Positions 47,351 through 59,608 of a stretch of DNA of 64,000 bases are shown piece by piece (position 1 is the first letter of the stretch; each line of letters begins with the position of its first letter). The stretch is from Epiperipatus broadwayi (taxonomy: Eukaryota; Onychophora; Udeonychophora; Euonychophora; Peripatidae). The stretch is from assembly GCA_028023455.1 (NCBI GenBank), contig JAQFVV010006221.1:10399011-10463010 (forward strand), read 5' to 3'. The notes under the pieces are model-generated. The model worked only from the letters and a program-made list of their open reading frames with translations, was not told the origin of the DNA and did not search any database. The position numbers were made by a program, and so were the translations under genes.

Positions 47351-47392
47351 GAGAGCACTGACAAAGGCCATAAGCCAGAAACTAGTCTGGAG
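47351..47392 (+). ncRNA. Hammerhead-like core, family A (truncated stem I)
   Basis: GCA, CTGACAA (G8 to A), stem II GGC/GCC, GAAA, AC/GT, GTC, TGGAG. The upstream stem I strand was lost at the inversion junction. Confidence 0.5.
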
Positions 47393-47519
47393 ATATTGGA
47401 TGAGTAGGCACTAGATGGTTATTTTATGCACAAGACTTCTGGCAACCATTGATTACTCTAGCTTGCTGTGTGTGGCAATAGGTATAGTGAGTTTTGCCTG
47501 TTTTAAATGGATTTGATTA

Positions 47520-49215
47520 CTGACACATTAGGAAGGCTTCTGCTAACCATACATACAAAACACTTTACACATTTTTATGCTATTACACAGAATACATAAG
47601 CAGCATTGTTTTAAAAATTATTAACTTATGAGTTGGAAATAAATTACTTCTATACATGCAATATGGTTTTTATGTGTAAATCTTGAAATTCTATTTATAA
47701 TTAAAACTATGTAAAAATTTCACGATATATTATTTATAATTATAAAAATAGTAATTCAATAAATAGGAATAGTTCGCTATACAGAAAAGATTAATAATAT
47801 TATAAATAAACTCCAGATTAGCATTGCTTGCGATTTGCAGATCATATTCATAGCACTAGATTAAATCGGATTTATAAGTGAACAAACATATAAAATAACC
47901 ACTTGCATGATAAAGCAAAACATGAACCCATTTTATTTATCAATGCTGGGTGTAATGATAAACCACACTTCCTACTTTTCATATTTTCGTTGGGTGGAGT
48001 AGATTGACACTAAATTTCCCAATTATAATTAGTGTTAAATATTATTAAAATTCGATATGGGAAAAAAGAGACTGCAAAACTTTTCTACATATTTTCTTTA
48101 AACAAAACACAATCCTTATTGTCATAAGTTATTCATTTGAAAGACAATTTTTTTTTAGTTTTTCTACCTAACTTCAGCTTTACAATAAATATAAAATGAA
48201 ATTAATTTGACAATTTTATCATAAATAATATTTAATCGTGTTACTAATTATGTCAATTAAGTAAGATGACTGCATTAACAAATTTTCGGGACACAAGTTC
48301 TTTTTTGTAAGACATAATAAATGATTAAATTTGTCTAATATGCAAAAAAATATTAATAAATTGTTTTAATTACTTGTGTAAAGAAGAAAGAAATTTATTC
48401 TTTCTAAGTCAAACTAGATATCTGTCAATAATTTATAAAAAATATTAAAATTGTTTTGCTTTGATATTATATTTATAAATTACTATATTATATACTAATA
48501 TAATATATTATATTTAGATTATAAATTAAAGGCTTTTTATCATATGACTTTTTTGATATTATTTTTTCTTAATTTAATATTTGATAAAGAAAATATCCCA
48601 TATTTTTCTGTCTTTGTCCGCTTCACTTCTTATGCTATTGCTAAATCTTTTATAGATTTCTCTTACACATATATCACTTTCAGATCTTCTTTATCATTTT
48701 ATTCATCTCACATTTGTTTTCCTTATATATATATATATAAGCCTAATTTTACAGAATTATCAAACAATCTTTGGTTTGAGTTTAATTTATCAAGCAGCCT
48801 ATTTCTAGTTATGTTTCTATTTAATTCAAAAATTAAAAAAAAAAAAAAATCTAAAATTCTATTTCAATATATCAATGAGCTATTACTTTTTATCAGAATT
48901 CTTCTTATTCTTTTAAAATATAATTTAAATTTTGCTAACTTATGATCAAAATCTATATCAATTTTAGAATATACCTTCTTTAATAGTTTTAATTAAAACT
49001 TTTTTTTACATTTAAATTATATATATATAAATCTATTTCTTATAATTTTTGAATTGTGTTTTTTATTAGGGTACTATTTTAATTTATAAAAATTTACTAG
49101 TATTTTAGCTCTATCATTTCTTATTTTTAATCCATAATCTTCTATTCCTTAATCATTTCTTCTCTTTCTCATATATCACTCAAATCTTTCATTATATTTA
49201 TGCAATTATTATTAT
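47520..49215. other. AT-rich region, no gene seen
   Basis: The 133-codon frame at 48544 is Phe/Ile/Ser-rich translation of AT-rich DNA and crosses a TA microsatellite and an A-run; not accepted as a gene. Nothing else recognised. Confidence 0.4.
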
Positions 49216-49221
49216 TATTTT

Positions 49222-49307
49222 TTCATGTGTCAAAGCATTGGCTGGGAAGCAAACCCGGGACAACTGCTTGTAAGGCAGCTGTGCTGACCACTCGGCCACC
49301 AACGACA
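49222..49307 (-). mobile_element. tRNA-derived SINE (type 1) head
   Basis: Minus strand: A box in ggtggccgagtggtcagcac, B box in cccgggtttgcttccc, then agccaatgctttgacacatg and an A-run. Same family as 34639 and 12272; TSD unclear in the AT-rich flanks. Confidence 0.7.
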
Positions 49308-49432
49308 TTTTTTAATATAGAATTTAATCGTTGACATCATAACTATAAGCAGAATTTATATACAAATATATATACAGATCTTCTAGCAATTAACTTTTAG
49401 ATAAATGCTTTGCTTGAATTGGTTTTTTGAAT

Positions 49433-49665
49433 CTAATGTCCCAACTCCTCACTGAAGAGACCCATAGGTCGAAACCAATCTGGGGATGGGGATAATCCTA
49501 GATAAAAATGATTTGAATGCCTTCTCTTGTAGTAGCATTTATCATAAATAAAAAAAAAACTTGTTTAGAACTAATTAGCATGTTCTTAATTTTACATATT
49601 TGTAAGTGCACGCTATATATAAGTCATGTGACATCTGACTTTTCATTATTACTATACAAATAATA
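49433..49665 (+). mobile_element. Family C HHR element
   Basis: Runs from gaatctaatgtcccaactcc through the ribozyme to aacttgtttagaactaatta and a family B-like right end (aagtcatgtgacatctgact). The shared terminus links families B and C. Confidence 0.65.
49445..49486 (+). ncRNA. Hammerhead ribozyme core, family C
   Basis: CTCCTCA, CTGAAGA, perfect 4-bp stem II GACC-CATA-GGTC with the canonical G-C closing pair, GAAA, then CCAATC and TGGGGA. Core and stems I and II are ideal, but stem III has lost its C-G pair (G16.2 to A). Confidence 0.7.
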
Positions 49666-49694
49666 ACTAAGATTTGAAATACAGGCATTCTTAT

Positions 49695-49855
49695 AATTGT
49701 AAATATAGGGGATTTGAACTTAGACTTTCGAGCAACCTTCAACTATCCACACTATCATACTACTGATACACATGACCACACACATGTAGAAAGGATAGTG
49801 CAGATAGTTGAAGGCTACTTGAAAGTCTGAGTTCAAATCATCTATATTTACAAAT
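49695..49855. repeat. Fold-back of the tRNA-like family D tail
   Basis: Arms 49700-49762 (gatttgaacttagactttcg) and 49793-49850 (cttgaaagtctgagttcaaa) are complementary around cacatgaccacacacatgt. Both contain the B-box-like end. Confidence 0.7.
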
Positions 49856-49859
49856 AATA

Positions 49860-51385
49860 ACTACCAAATTTTTTTAAATATAAGATTGTACAACCTAAAA
49901 CAATTTCTATATTCTTACATATATTATCTTCAAAATAGCATATTCCATATATACTTCATTCTGTTTAACATATTCATTTATTTTGTTATTGCAGACTTTT
50001 ACAATATTTACTTTTTATTGTCTTAAGCAATAAATTTATTTTCTATATCTAGTTCTTATTTGTAATATTCTTTGCATTTAATTTTATAAACCTCCATTTT
50101 ATACATGGGTATATGTATAAAATGAAAATTTTTACTGTCACTATGTTCTAATGTTGTGTCAGGCTTAAATGTATATCTATTATTTACATGTACATAAAAA
50201 GTGGATAATATCTGAGAGATAGAAAGAGACAAAGAGAGCAAAGCATTAAAGAATCAAAACTTCTTTATAGTGGATATGGTGCAAAGTATTCTACCAACCT
50301 TCTTACAAAGTGAACAAACTGATTGTATCTATAAAAATGTTGCTTGTATTTTTCTGCAATATAAGTTTATAATATGAGATTTATTTTATTTTAATATGAT
50401 CTTGAGCTCGTTCTAAAGTGCAATTATGATTAGGTTTATGGTTGTTGGACTTTATATTTGTGTTTGGACATGCACGTGATAACTCTGGATAGTACAAAGG
50501 TGTCATCCTTAATGTCCATTCACTACATTTTATTTTTTTATTATGAGAAAATTTAGTTCACAGTTGACCTGAATATTAATGGTACAATATGGTCAGAGCA
50601 TTGATGGTGATGTTGTTTTTTATCCCAGCATTAATTTTATTGATTTTGTGTTAGATATTTTAGCACTTAGGTATGTGCATCCAAATAAATTGTGTTATAT
50701 TTTATCCTAAGTTTGGCAGGGACTAGATAATTACCCTATTTATTATTGATTGATTTGATTGTTTATGTGTAATACTGGTGTGAGATAATTTATTATTAAT
50801 AGTTTAACTATTTATATCATTATTATATGCTTACTCTCATACTCATTCTATACTTTATGCATTTTATATTCCTTGATTGTTTTTTTTTTTTTTACATTTA
50901 TTCCTTCTGATTATTTGGGAATGGTGATACTTTCCATCTGTTCATGATCCCCCTTTACATCCATTCCGTTACCATATATTATGCTGACTGTGAAGACTAT
51001 TGGCTATTCTTTAATCTGATATGTTTTAATTCTACAATGCCTCAGATAACTAGACAATTTCCTTTCTGTCTCTTTATAAATCCATATTGACTGGAAGCAA
51101 ATTTGACCTTTTTAATGAGCATTTCAATATCTTTACTATTGATTGTTTTGTGAATTTTGTGAATTCATAATATAAAGAATATTTTATAAATGCATTTGAT
51201 TATTTATATTCTCACATCAGCTACTTGAGATTCTTTTCAAGACAGATAATCAACATTATTATTCATTTAACTTTAATGATGTATGACAACCTATTTTTAT
51301 TTTATTCTGTTTTACATAAACATATTTAATAGATATAATAAACACCTCCACACTTCCCCATTCTTTTCAAATCCAGATATAATAA
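49860..51385. other. AT-rich region, no gene seen
   Basis: 50400-51050 is a little more complex (tgcacgtgataactctggat) but has no supported frame. Confidence 0.35.
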
Positions 51386-51915
51386 AATACAAATGACCCC
51401 CAAGATGCATTTCGTGCTGAACCAGCACTCATCAGTTGGCCCGGGTCACTATCCCTCATATATCTCTCTATTATATGCAAAGTATTTATCTAGAGTAAAT
51501 TGTTACATGTTCATTTACCATTGTCAAAATCCCTCCACTCACAACTTTAACACCATCCATTTCAGATAAATACACTAATGATTATTTCTAATCATTTTCG
51601 AAACTAGAGATTATCTCTAGTAGAGATATAAACTTTAAACCTCAATTAAAGATTAATATATCTGATTTGTGGGGTGTTTATTATATCTATAAAGATATTA
51701 CATACGGGACAAAGAAAGGTGAGTAACTCCGTGTGTGTAAATTTAAAAAAATCAGATATATTAATCTTTAACTGAGGTTTAAAGTTCACATCTGTGCTAG
51801 AGATAATCTCTAGTTTCGAAAATGGTTAGTAATAATCATTAATGTATTTACCTGAAATGGATGGCGTCAAAGTTGTGAATGGAGGGAGTTTGATAATGGT
51901 AAATGAAAATGTAAC
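51385..51915. mobile_element. Family D element and associated fold-back
   Basis: The ribozyme-bearing part (51394-51448, minus) is followed by a palindrome (51500-51910; gaaactagagattatctcta and its inverse). The arms include tcacaactttaacaccatcc, also seen at 24100. Confidence 0.65.
51394..51448 (-). ncRNA. Intact hammerhead ribozyme, family D
   Basis: Minus strand: stem I in two parts (CCAA with TTGG, and TGACCC with GGGTCA, separated by a GGG bulge); core CTGATGA; perfect 6-bp stem II GTGCTG-GTT-CAGCAC; GAAA; stem III AT/AT around GC; cleavage triplet ATC. Best-folded dispersed copy in the window. Confidence 0.8.
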
Positions 51916-51919
51916 AAGA

Positions 51920-53985
51920 AAATATTTAACTAATTTTTTGTCCACTTATAGGTGAAGTTTGTTTTTGGCACGACATAAAACTAGAGATTTTGCTTATGTC
52001 TTCGTAAGTGTTATTTTCATTGAATTAAATAAATTAAATTCGACTTTTATTGATAAATAGTTCTTTATTTTACTATAAATAAAAGGTTTATAGTCCATTA
52101 AAACAAACTGTTTCAAGCATGGTAAAAATATTTCAAAACAGCGTGTTATTTTTATTAGCTGTATATTATAATTCTTTAAATCAATATAAATTTTATACAT
52201 CATAAATTCCAAATAATAATAAGAATATATCATGTCATAGTTTCAAAAAATTTGAGACAGGCAAATCAAGAGAGAACTCTTTGGAATTAAGTTTAGCTCA
52301 TTACTTAATCTTTAAACTACTTTTTATTTTTCCATTATTCATAACAAATAGATAATAATAAATTAAGATTGAGTTATAAAAACATTTAATGATAGAAATG
52401 CAATAATTATATTTCTGGAATTTAGACTGACTCATGTTTTTAAATCACCTACTCGTTTTACACACTAACTGCTATCTTTGTAGTTACACATTTTAATATC
52501 ATTTGCATTTACCTATATCATTAATAGATGAATCTCATTGTATTTTAATTAAGTACTCTAAATGTTACATGTGAATGCATGCGCACATATAGCAAGACCA
52601 TTTAACATAAACACAAAATATTAATATTGTAATTATATAATAATTAAATCAAAACATTTATTTACATCTTTTAAACTAATCCCATATAAATATTGTAAAT
52701 GCTTAATCTTTCACTTCTAATGTTTTTACTTGGTTTTAAATTGAGCTCAGATTTAATTTAAACAAATGACATTTCTTAACCCTTTTAGGAATGTAAAAAA
52801 TGGATTTATATTTTAGTTTTCTGTTCTACCAAAAGATTAAAATTATACGCAAATGGTTTTTTTTTTTTCAGAGCTACATTTTTTAAAACAGAAGTAATTG
52901 GATATTTAACTAGGCCAAACTGAACTATATTATGCCAAATATATTAATACTAACAATTATATTATGCTTTTCTATATATTATAACTCGATCTTTTATTAA
53001 GTATTTTATCAAAATGATACAAAATTAGTCAACTGATTCACCATGAATAACCAATCTTGATTGCTTAAATTATTATCATCTAAAGTAATATTAGATGATT
53101 ATTGTTTGTATTAAAAAATTATGGAAAAAAGTGATATATATATATATTATTTGTTCAAACAAAATTTGAAATATGCTAAATTATTTTTCTAAGAAATCAT
53201 TCCATTTATGAAAACCAACTATTGAGATGAAAAATGAAACTTTACTTATGTCTTATGAGAATTTCTCAATTTTATTCAATAAATTTATCTTGGAAATATA
53301 TTCATTTGATGCTGTATGATTAAAGTATAGAGTAATTTTGGTCTTTAAAAATACAAAATAGTTATAATACTAATAATATTAAAGTAATAATGCCTCATTA
53401 TGTATCTGAATTTTTTATTATCTGATTTTTAATTATTATGCAGAAGATTTTTTAAAAAATGTATTCCCTTTTTTTGACAAGGACAAAATAAAATATTAAT
53501 TTTTAACTAGTCTTTAAAAAATGGTAGTTTTTGGTTATGCATACTGTGCCTGCTAGGTGACACTACAGTACCACCAAGGAGCCTGCAAGTGATAAATTTA
53601 TATGAAATTACTACCGCTTTATAATTTTAAAATTTTGAAGATAGAATATTCCAAGTAGGAATACTTCAATTATTTAAATCCAAGGAATAATTTATTTTTA
53701 AATAATAGATATCATACAAAAATACCTCTACAAAGCTTTAAACAATTTTACGAGGAAAAAAGAACCTCAAATTTATGTAAAATATTACAAGTGTTTACTT
53801 CATGTATATATAATAATTAATAAAACAAGACACAAATTGTGTAACTTGCTTTTAAGCTTTTATTAAAATGTTCACTAGAGGGAGCTTACCAATAGCTCCA
53901 ATCAAGCTTTAATTTATACATGCAGAAAGAGAAAGAATTCAAAATCTCTATCAGAATGTATTTACTGTATAGAGAGTTTTGTGTG
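51920..53985. other. AT-rich region, no gene seen
   Basis: Low-complexity AT-rich DNA. A short complex patch at about 53545-53595 (ggtgacactacagtaccacc) is unclassified. Confidence 0.4.
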
Positions 53986-54455
53986 TTTTAACAACTTGAG
54001 AAAGCATAAGAAATGATGATCATGAGATATTACCAATCCTGCCTAATAGGATAATCGTGGCTATGGTTATTAAAGAACTAAAGACAAAAGATCTGTGTAC
54101 TGAACTATATAAGCTAATGAGCTTGAATTGAAAATAATATGTTTTCAATTTTAGACTCAATAGTTTTTAGTTAAGTAGAGATAAGAGATGGCTTCTGGAG
54201 AGTTGCATTATATCCTAATATAGATGCACTGCCCTCAGATCCAAGGCTCCTCACTGATGTTAGCCACAAGTTAAAAACTAGACAGGATATTGGATGAGTA
54301 GGCACTAAATAGGGATATTATGCATAAACCTGGCATCCATTGATTACTCTGGCTTGCAATGAGTGGCTGTATGGAGTCTTTTCCCTGTTTTAATAGCTTG
54401 AGCAAGCATAAGAAATGGTGATCATGTGATGTTTAGTGGTTTAATAAAGTATTTT
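53985..54455 (+). mobile_element. Family A HHR element, old copy
   Basis: Family A body in one plus-oriented pass with many deletions: agagataagagatggcttct, ggctcctcactgatg, gcatccattgattactctgg. A second head (agaaatggtgatcatgtgat) at 54408 shows slightly more than one unit. Confidence 0.7.
54248..54286 (+). ncRNA. Hammerhead-like core, family A (decayed)
   Basis: TCCTCA, CTGATGT (A9 changed), GCC region, AAAA in place of GAAA, GAC for GTC. A relic. Confidence 0.45.
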
Positions 54456-54477
54456 TAAAATTAAACATTTGCATATT

Positions 54478-55015
54478 CTTTCTAAGTAATATAATGAGAG
54501 TGCTAATAGCTCTACTCAAGCTTTTCTCATAAAGGCCACAAGGGAAAGTATTTAAAAATCTCTATCTAGAATTATTTCTATCCCCAAACCAGTTTCAAGC
54601 TACTGGATCTCATCAGTGAGATGCTAAAATATTCAGATAGTAGATTTAAAATACCAGCTCAAGCTCAGTATTTATCGAATACTTAACTATTAAGTGGAAA
54701 ACCTGAAATTTTCAGACATCTATATGTCTTCAACTTAAATAGCTATATGGGCCTGAACAAACTTCACCTATTCCATATCTTAATAATCTTAGCAATATAA
54801 CATTGTCAAAGCCTTGAAAGACAAACTATAATAGTAAAAAAAAATCAAGTCTAGATAGAGATTTTTAAATGCTTTCTCTTGCAGTATTTTATCAGAAAAG
54901 CTTGTTTAGAGCTATTAGCGCACTCATTATATTACATTTGTAATACAAGCTTATTAAATTAAATCATGTGATGTATGAGTTGATTTCTTTTTTACTATTA
55001 CAGACTTTCTAAGTA
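54478..55015 (+). mobile_element. Family B HHR element, long form, with 11-bp TSD
   Basis: The insert (54489-55004) lies between ctttctaagta at 54478-54488 and 55005-55015. The left end taatataatgagagtgctaa is inverted near the right end (ctattagcgcactcattata), followed by the right-end motif atcatgtgatgtatgagttg. This is the longest family B copy and carries the ctatatgggcctgaac block shared with families A and F. Confidence 0.8.
54581..54624 (-). ncRNA. Hammerhead ribozyme core, family B
   Basis: Minus strand: CATCTCA, CTGATGA, weak stem II (GATCCAGTAGCTT), GAAA, stem III AC/GT around TG, GTT (allowed H17), TGGGGA. The core is intact. Confidence 0.6.
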
Positions 55016-55474
55016 TATTTAAAATTAAATATGTTTGCAATTTATGATCTTTGCTTACTTAATTTCACACTCCTTGTTTAAATTAACTTGGATTTCAATA
55101 TATGTAACATCATTGCAATATATTATAACGATCGAAATGGAAGTGGAGATCAAATCTAACCGCAAACTACATATCTGCTCTACAGGGTGCCATCTAGGCA
55201 TTTAAACCTAGAAAAATTTATAAAGTAGGCAGATACGCGCTGTTAAGATTCCACTTTATTTAAATATTCCGACTGTTAGCCCAAGTCACTAGCTCAGCGG
55301 AGACGCAGAGATAAAAATCTATATCTTAATTTATATCTTAAATATCAACAAATAAAAGCCACTGCCAGAAATTAACACATAAAAATATTTATTTACGCAC
55401 ATATAAAATAACATTTAAATTTTGAGGAATAAATTCAACATTTTAGATTTTTATATTAACTTTTAATTTTACAT

Positions 55475-55879
55475 TTAACTAAGTTTCAATGAATTTAATA
55501 TTTTATTTAGATAGTCAAGTATGAATAGACTACATAGATCTGCATTTGAAAAGAAAATATTCTTCCCTGATTTAACCTTAGGCAACAAATTTTGCAACCA
55601 AACTGGCGCCAATCCATCTGATACATTCATGTATTCAATGTAGCATGATACGACAACACAAAATATTATACTGTCAGGAATGTACATCTGAACAATAAGT
55701 AGAAATAGAGAAGACATTGACTCTCCACCAACAGGAATGTTACTTCTGTTGGCAAGTAGAACAATAAACAAAAAACTCCATAGGAATGGACTGCGGTCTT
55801 CTGCCGACTTACAAACCCATCCATAGGCAAACAGAGAGTGTGGCGTATATCTATAATCCTGCCCATAGCGGATCTCATA
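55475..55879 (-). CDS. Candidate last exon, hydrophobic protein of unknown family
   Basis: Open for 134 codons from an acceptor-like GATGTAG at 55880 to a TAA, with AATAAA-type signals about 90 bp further on. It reads YEIRYGQDYRYTPHSLFAYG, a hydrophobic block (FLWSFLFIVLLA), NIPVGGESMSS, a second hydrophobic block (LFLLIVQMYIPDSIIFCVVV), then APVWLQNLLPKV. Two possible membrane segments and balanced composition support coding. A fancied resemblance to Cys-loop receptor TM regions is too weak to use. Phase does not fit direct joining to 56500-56587, so an intervening exon would be needed. Confidence 0.3.
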   Translation of the reverse strand, partial: YEIRYGQDYRYTPHSLFAYGWVCKSAEDRSPFLWSFLFIVLLANRSNIPVGGESMSSLFLLIVQMYIPDSIIFCVVVSCYIEYMNVSDGLAPVWLQNLLPKVKSGKNIFFSNADLCSLFILDYLNKILNSLKLS

Positions 55880-56499
55880 CTACATCTACTAATTACACAA
55901 ATATAACCAATCTATTGAGCCAATTCAACCACGAAACGAATAACCTAAGATTACCCTCCCTTAATATAACTTTACAAAACTATATAGCCATTCACGCCCG
56001 ACTAAATTTAACATTTAAATATGTTCGCACAAATGCATTTTATAAAATTTGTTTTAAAATGTTGAGTACAGATCAGCTGCACAGATTCCATGGTCAAAAA
56101 CATTCGAAATTAAACACAACCGATCAAAATACAAAGTCATCGATAAACGTCACTTGCATAGGGAATATACAAATCCCATTAGCATTCATCGTAAGATGCT
56201 TGCAGTGATATCGTTGACATATATTCTAATCGAATGTGAAAACCACAACATTATCAACCGCTAACGAATCTATGCAACGTCTATACCCAACCTTAAATTC
56301 CCTCATTTAAAATTTAAACAACAAATAATTTATACAATAAGAGAAAAAAAATGGAAATGATTTTTATCAATCGGAAAACATATAAAATTAAACATTATTA
56401 ATTTGATTTTAAACTTAAAAAAGTCAGATGGAAGTTCATAAGCTTGAACGAAAGTTCTTAGTTATTTTTAAATTTAGAGTTCATGTCAATATAGCTTAC

Positions 56500-56587
56500 G
56501 GTAGAAGAGTCCAGGTTCCTGTTTTTTAATTCCCGTGATGTCTCCATTGGAAGATAATGTTTTGGAGGTAGCATTAGCTGGTTCCAT
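56500..56587 (-). CDS. Candidate first coding exon
   Basis: ATG in good context (AAGAATGG) opens 29 codons: MEPANATSKTLSSNGDITGI then KKQEPGLFY, followed by a GTAAGC donor in phase 1. NAT is a possible N-glycosylation site. A four-codon upstream ORF (MKRL) precedes it. Supported by the promoter-like elements at 56693-56785; the rest of the gene is not established. Confidence 0.3.
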
Positions 56588-56689
56588 TCTTGTATCACAG
56601 TCTTTTCATTTTATAATTTTTTTAACTAGAGAGTGTGGTATGTGCGTCCTACCACAACTCTCAAACACACCACGCTGGAACTCAATATT

Positions 56690-56790
56690 TCTCTTTTTAT
56701 AGTAAATCTCCAGATTGAATGAACAAAGACGTCACTAATCCAAATTTTCATTCGGGTCCGGGCTGAGGCTTGGTGCTTCCATTGGTCAAG
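56690..56790 (-). promoter_or_regulatory. Promoter-like cluster: CCAAT, CRE-like, TATA
   Basis: Reading on the minus strand: CCAAT in ttgaccaatgg (56781-56788), a GACGTC core in agtgacgtcttt (56728-56735) and TATAAAAAG (56693-56701), in the order and spacing of a polymerase II promoter. The region is less AT-rich than its surroundings. Confidence 0.35.
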
Positions 56791-56809
56791 CTAAAATCTC
56801 TTTATTCTC

Positions 56810-57805
56810 TTATCTAATTTACTCTCTGACTTTTTAATTAGACAGCTTTTGGATAATTAATAAACAATCATTTCCATTTACAGATTACAGGAATTAATTA
56901 ACCTGTTTTTATTTTTACTTACGTTATTTCTTTTTTAAACTATTTTTATATTTAAATCTTTTTTATAAAAAAAAATACATTCAAATACCTTTTTTTATTT
57001 ATTAAAAAAAAATATTTTTAAAGTTTAGCATCTGTGCGAATGTATATACGTTTAACAAACATTTTAATTTTAGCGTTTAGTTTTTTTACTTTTACTTGCG
57101 AACTTTTAAGTTTTTATTTTAAATTAATGTAACGACATATTTATATATCACTGCAATATATTCAAGAGGATTTCTTTTGAATGGACTGCAAATTTCAAAC
57201 CTTTTTTTTATTTAAAGGAGGAGTGTGACTGAAATAATATAGCTGTTTTTATCTAAAATAAAATGAATATCTGATATTAAATATAAAATTAATAAATAAA
57301 AAATATATAATAAAATTATAGCTGATATTGCATACAACATAAAAATAATAATGAATATGAAGAAATTGTGTTAGATATTAAAAAAGTTGCTTATAATTGT
57401 CATGTGTATATGTTATTAGTGACTGGATTCTCAGTTGCATGATATTATGGAGAATTGTGATGTTGCTATTATGCTTCAGTTTTAAATTGTCCACTTACAG
57501 CTATCTTTAGCACTATTTTGCCAGTGTTATGTTCATTTAACGGTAAAAACTGGTACTGTAAATATTAATTTGTTAGTCACAAGTATCAGTAATTCACAAA
57601 GATGTATTACAAATGAGGTGACAAAAATCTAGAATATCATTGATTGGTAGATTTTTTGAGCCTGGGCGTATAAACAAACTTGAAAATTTTTCTTCAATTA
57701 TTTTTAGTTAATGAACAAAAAGTTATATATTTTTTGTAGTTTATTTTAAATATTTATGATTATTTTTACAAAATATATATATATAGCAATTTATTAAATA
57801 TATAT
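56810..57805. other. AT-rich region flanking the family F array
   Basis: No gene recognised. The array begins directly after a TA-rich stretch at 57770-57805. Confidence 0.4.
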
Positions 57806-57952
57806 ATGAAAAACAAAAACAAGTTACTCACGTAACCTGCTATCACTTGTTATTTATGTTCAAAAGATGGCGCTTTACCAAAACCACCGAACAAGTGTAA
57901 AATTTGTTTACATAAACGAAAAAAGAGTCAGAATTAACTACCTCTTTCATTT

Positions 57953-58010
57953 TCTCATCCCCAGATCAGCTGATTTCAAGCTGGTTTGCTCTCCTCAGTG
58001 AGGGATAGAG
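57953..58010 (-). ncRNA. Hammerhead ribozyme, family F unit 1
   Basis: Minus strand: CTCTATCCCTCA; core CTGAGGA; stem II GAGC-AAACCA-GCTT; GAAA; stem III ATC/GAT around AGCT; cleavage triplet ATC; then TGGGGATGAGA. Stem I has six contiguous pairs (CCCTCA with TGGGGA-type), then a small internal loop and three more pairs. Confidence 0.8.
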
Positions 58011-58366
58011 TATAGAAACTAGATCTAAACACTGACTCTCAAGTGTTTATGCAAAACGTTTCTATCAGATTGCAAGCGTGAATTTTTCAGACCGGTAAAG
58101 TCTTCAAACTCAGCCTAGCAAGCCAGATATTTATATGGGTCTGATCTCAGTTCAGTATCACCATATAATCAAAGTCTCTGCAATATATATCATTGCAAGA
58201 AAACTTTAAAGGTACATTTATGAAAAACAAAAACAAGTTACTCACGTAACCTGCTATCACTTGTTATTTATGTTCAAAAGATGGCGCTTTACCAAAACCA
58301 CCGAACAAGTGTAAAATTTGTTTACATAAACGAAAAAAGAGTCAGAATTAACTACCTCTTTCATTT

Positions 58367-58424
58367 TCTCACCCCCAGATCAGCTGATTTCAAGCTGGTT
58401 TGCTCTCCTCAGTGAGGGATAGAG
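58367..58424 (-). ncRNA. Hammerhead ribozyme, family F unit 2
   Basis: As unit 1, with TGGGGGTGAGA in the 3' strand of stem I, giving a full G-C run. All core positions intact. Confidence 0.8.
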
Positions 58425-58780
58425 TATAGAAACTAGATCTAAACACTGACTCTCAAGTGTTTATGCAAAATGTTTCTATCAGATTGCAAGCGTGAATTTT
58501 TCAGACCGGTAAAGTCTTCAAACTCAGCCTAGCAAGCCAGATATTTATATGGGTCTGATCTCAGTTCAGTATCACCATACAATCAAAGTCTCTGCAATAT
58601 ATATCATTGCAAGAAAACTTTAAAGGTACATTTATGAAAAACAAAAACAAGTTACTCACGTAACCTGCTATCACTTGTTATTTATGTTCAAAAGATGGCG
58701 CTTTACCAAAACCACCGAACAAGTGTAAAATTTGTTTACATAAACGAAAAAAGAGTCAGAATTAACTACCTCTTTCATTT

Positions 58781-58838
58781 TCTCACCCCCAGATCAGCTG
58801 ATTTCAAGCTGGTTTGCTCTCCTCAGTGAGGGATAGAG
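58781..58838 (-). ncRNA. Hammerhead ribozyme, family F unit 3
   Basis: Identical in core and stems to unit 2. Confidence 0.8.
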
Positions 58839-59194
58839 TATAGAAACTAGATCTAAACACTGACTCTCAAGTGTTTATGCAAAACGTTTCTATCAGATTG
58901 CAAGCGTGAATTTTTCAGACCGGTAAAGTCTTCAAACTCAGCCTAGCAAGCCAGATATTTATATGGGTCTGATCTCAGTTCAGTATCACCATATAATCAA
59001 AGTCTCTGCAATATATATCATTGCAAGAAAACTTTAAAGGTACATTTATGAAAAACAAAAACAAGTTACTCACGTAACCTGCTATCACTTGTTATTTATG
59101 TTCAAAAGATGGCGCTTTACCAAAACCACCGAACAAGTGTAAAATTTGTTTACATAAACGAAAAAAGAGTCAGAATTAACTACCTCTTTCATTT

Positions 59195-59252
59195 TCTCAC
59201 CCCCAGATCAGCTGATTTCAAGCTGGTTTGCTCTCCTCAGTGAGGGATAGAG
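59195..59252 (-). ncRNA. Hammerhead ribozyme, family F unit 4
   Basis: Identical in core and stems to unit 2. Confidence 0.8.
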
Positions 59253-59608
59253 TATAGAAACTAGATCTAAACACTGACTCTCAAGTGTTTATGCAAAACG
59301 TTTCTATCAGATTGCAAGCGTGAATTTTTCAGACCGGTAAAGTCTTCAAACTCAGCCTAGCAAGCCAGATATTTATATGGGTCTGATCTCAGTTCAGTGT
59401 CACCATATAATCAAAGTCTCTGCAATATATATCATTGCAAGAAAACTTTAAAGGTACATTTATGAAAAACAAAAACAAATTACTCATGTAACCTGCTATC
59501 ACTTGTTATTTATGTTCAAAAGATGGCGCTTTACCAAAACCACTGAACAAGTGTAAAATTTGTTTACATAAACGAAAAAAGAGTCAGAATTAACTACCTC
59601 TTTCATTT

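Larger units (their letters stand above)
47115..47515. mobile_element. Family A fold-back pair
   Basis: A minus-oriented partial unit (47115-47350) meets a plus-oriented copy (47351-47515) within the ribozyme region, so the two cores face each other with about 15 bp between them. Landmarks: acaggcaaaactcactatac and its inverse. Confidence 0.75.

Noticed and set aside
48544-48945. 133-residue frame
   Set aside because: Phe/Ile/Ser-rich translation across TA and poly(A) microsatellites, with no motif.
55475-55879. Assignment as a Cys-loop ligand-gated channel exon
   Set aside because: Only a loose similarity to the TM1-TM3 pattern; the diagnostic residues cannot be aligned without frameshifts.
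55786-56208. 140-residue open frame on the plus strand
   Set aside because: It overlaps the opposite-strand candidate exon, has no motif or splice context, and has Asn/Thr/Ile-rich composition typical of AT-rich chance frames.
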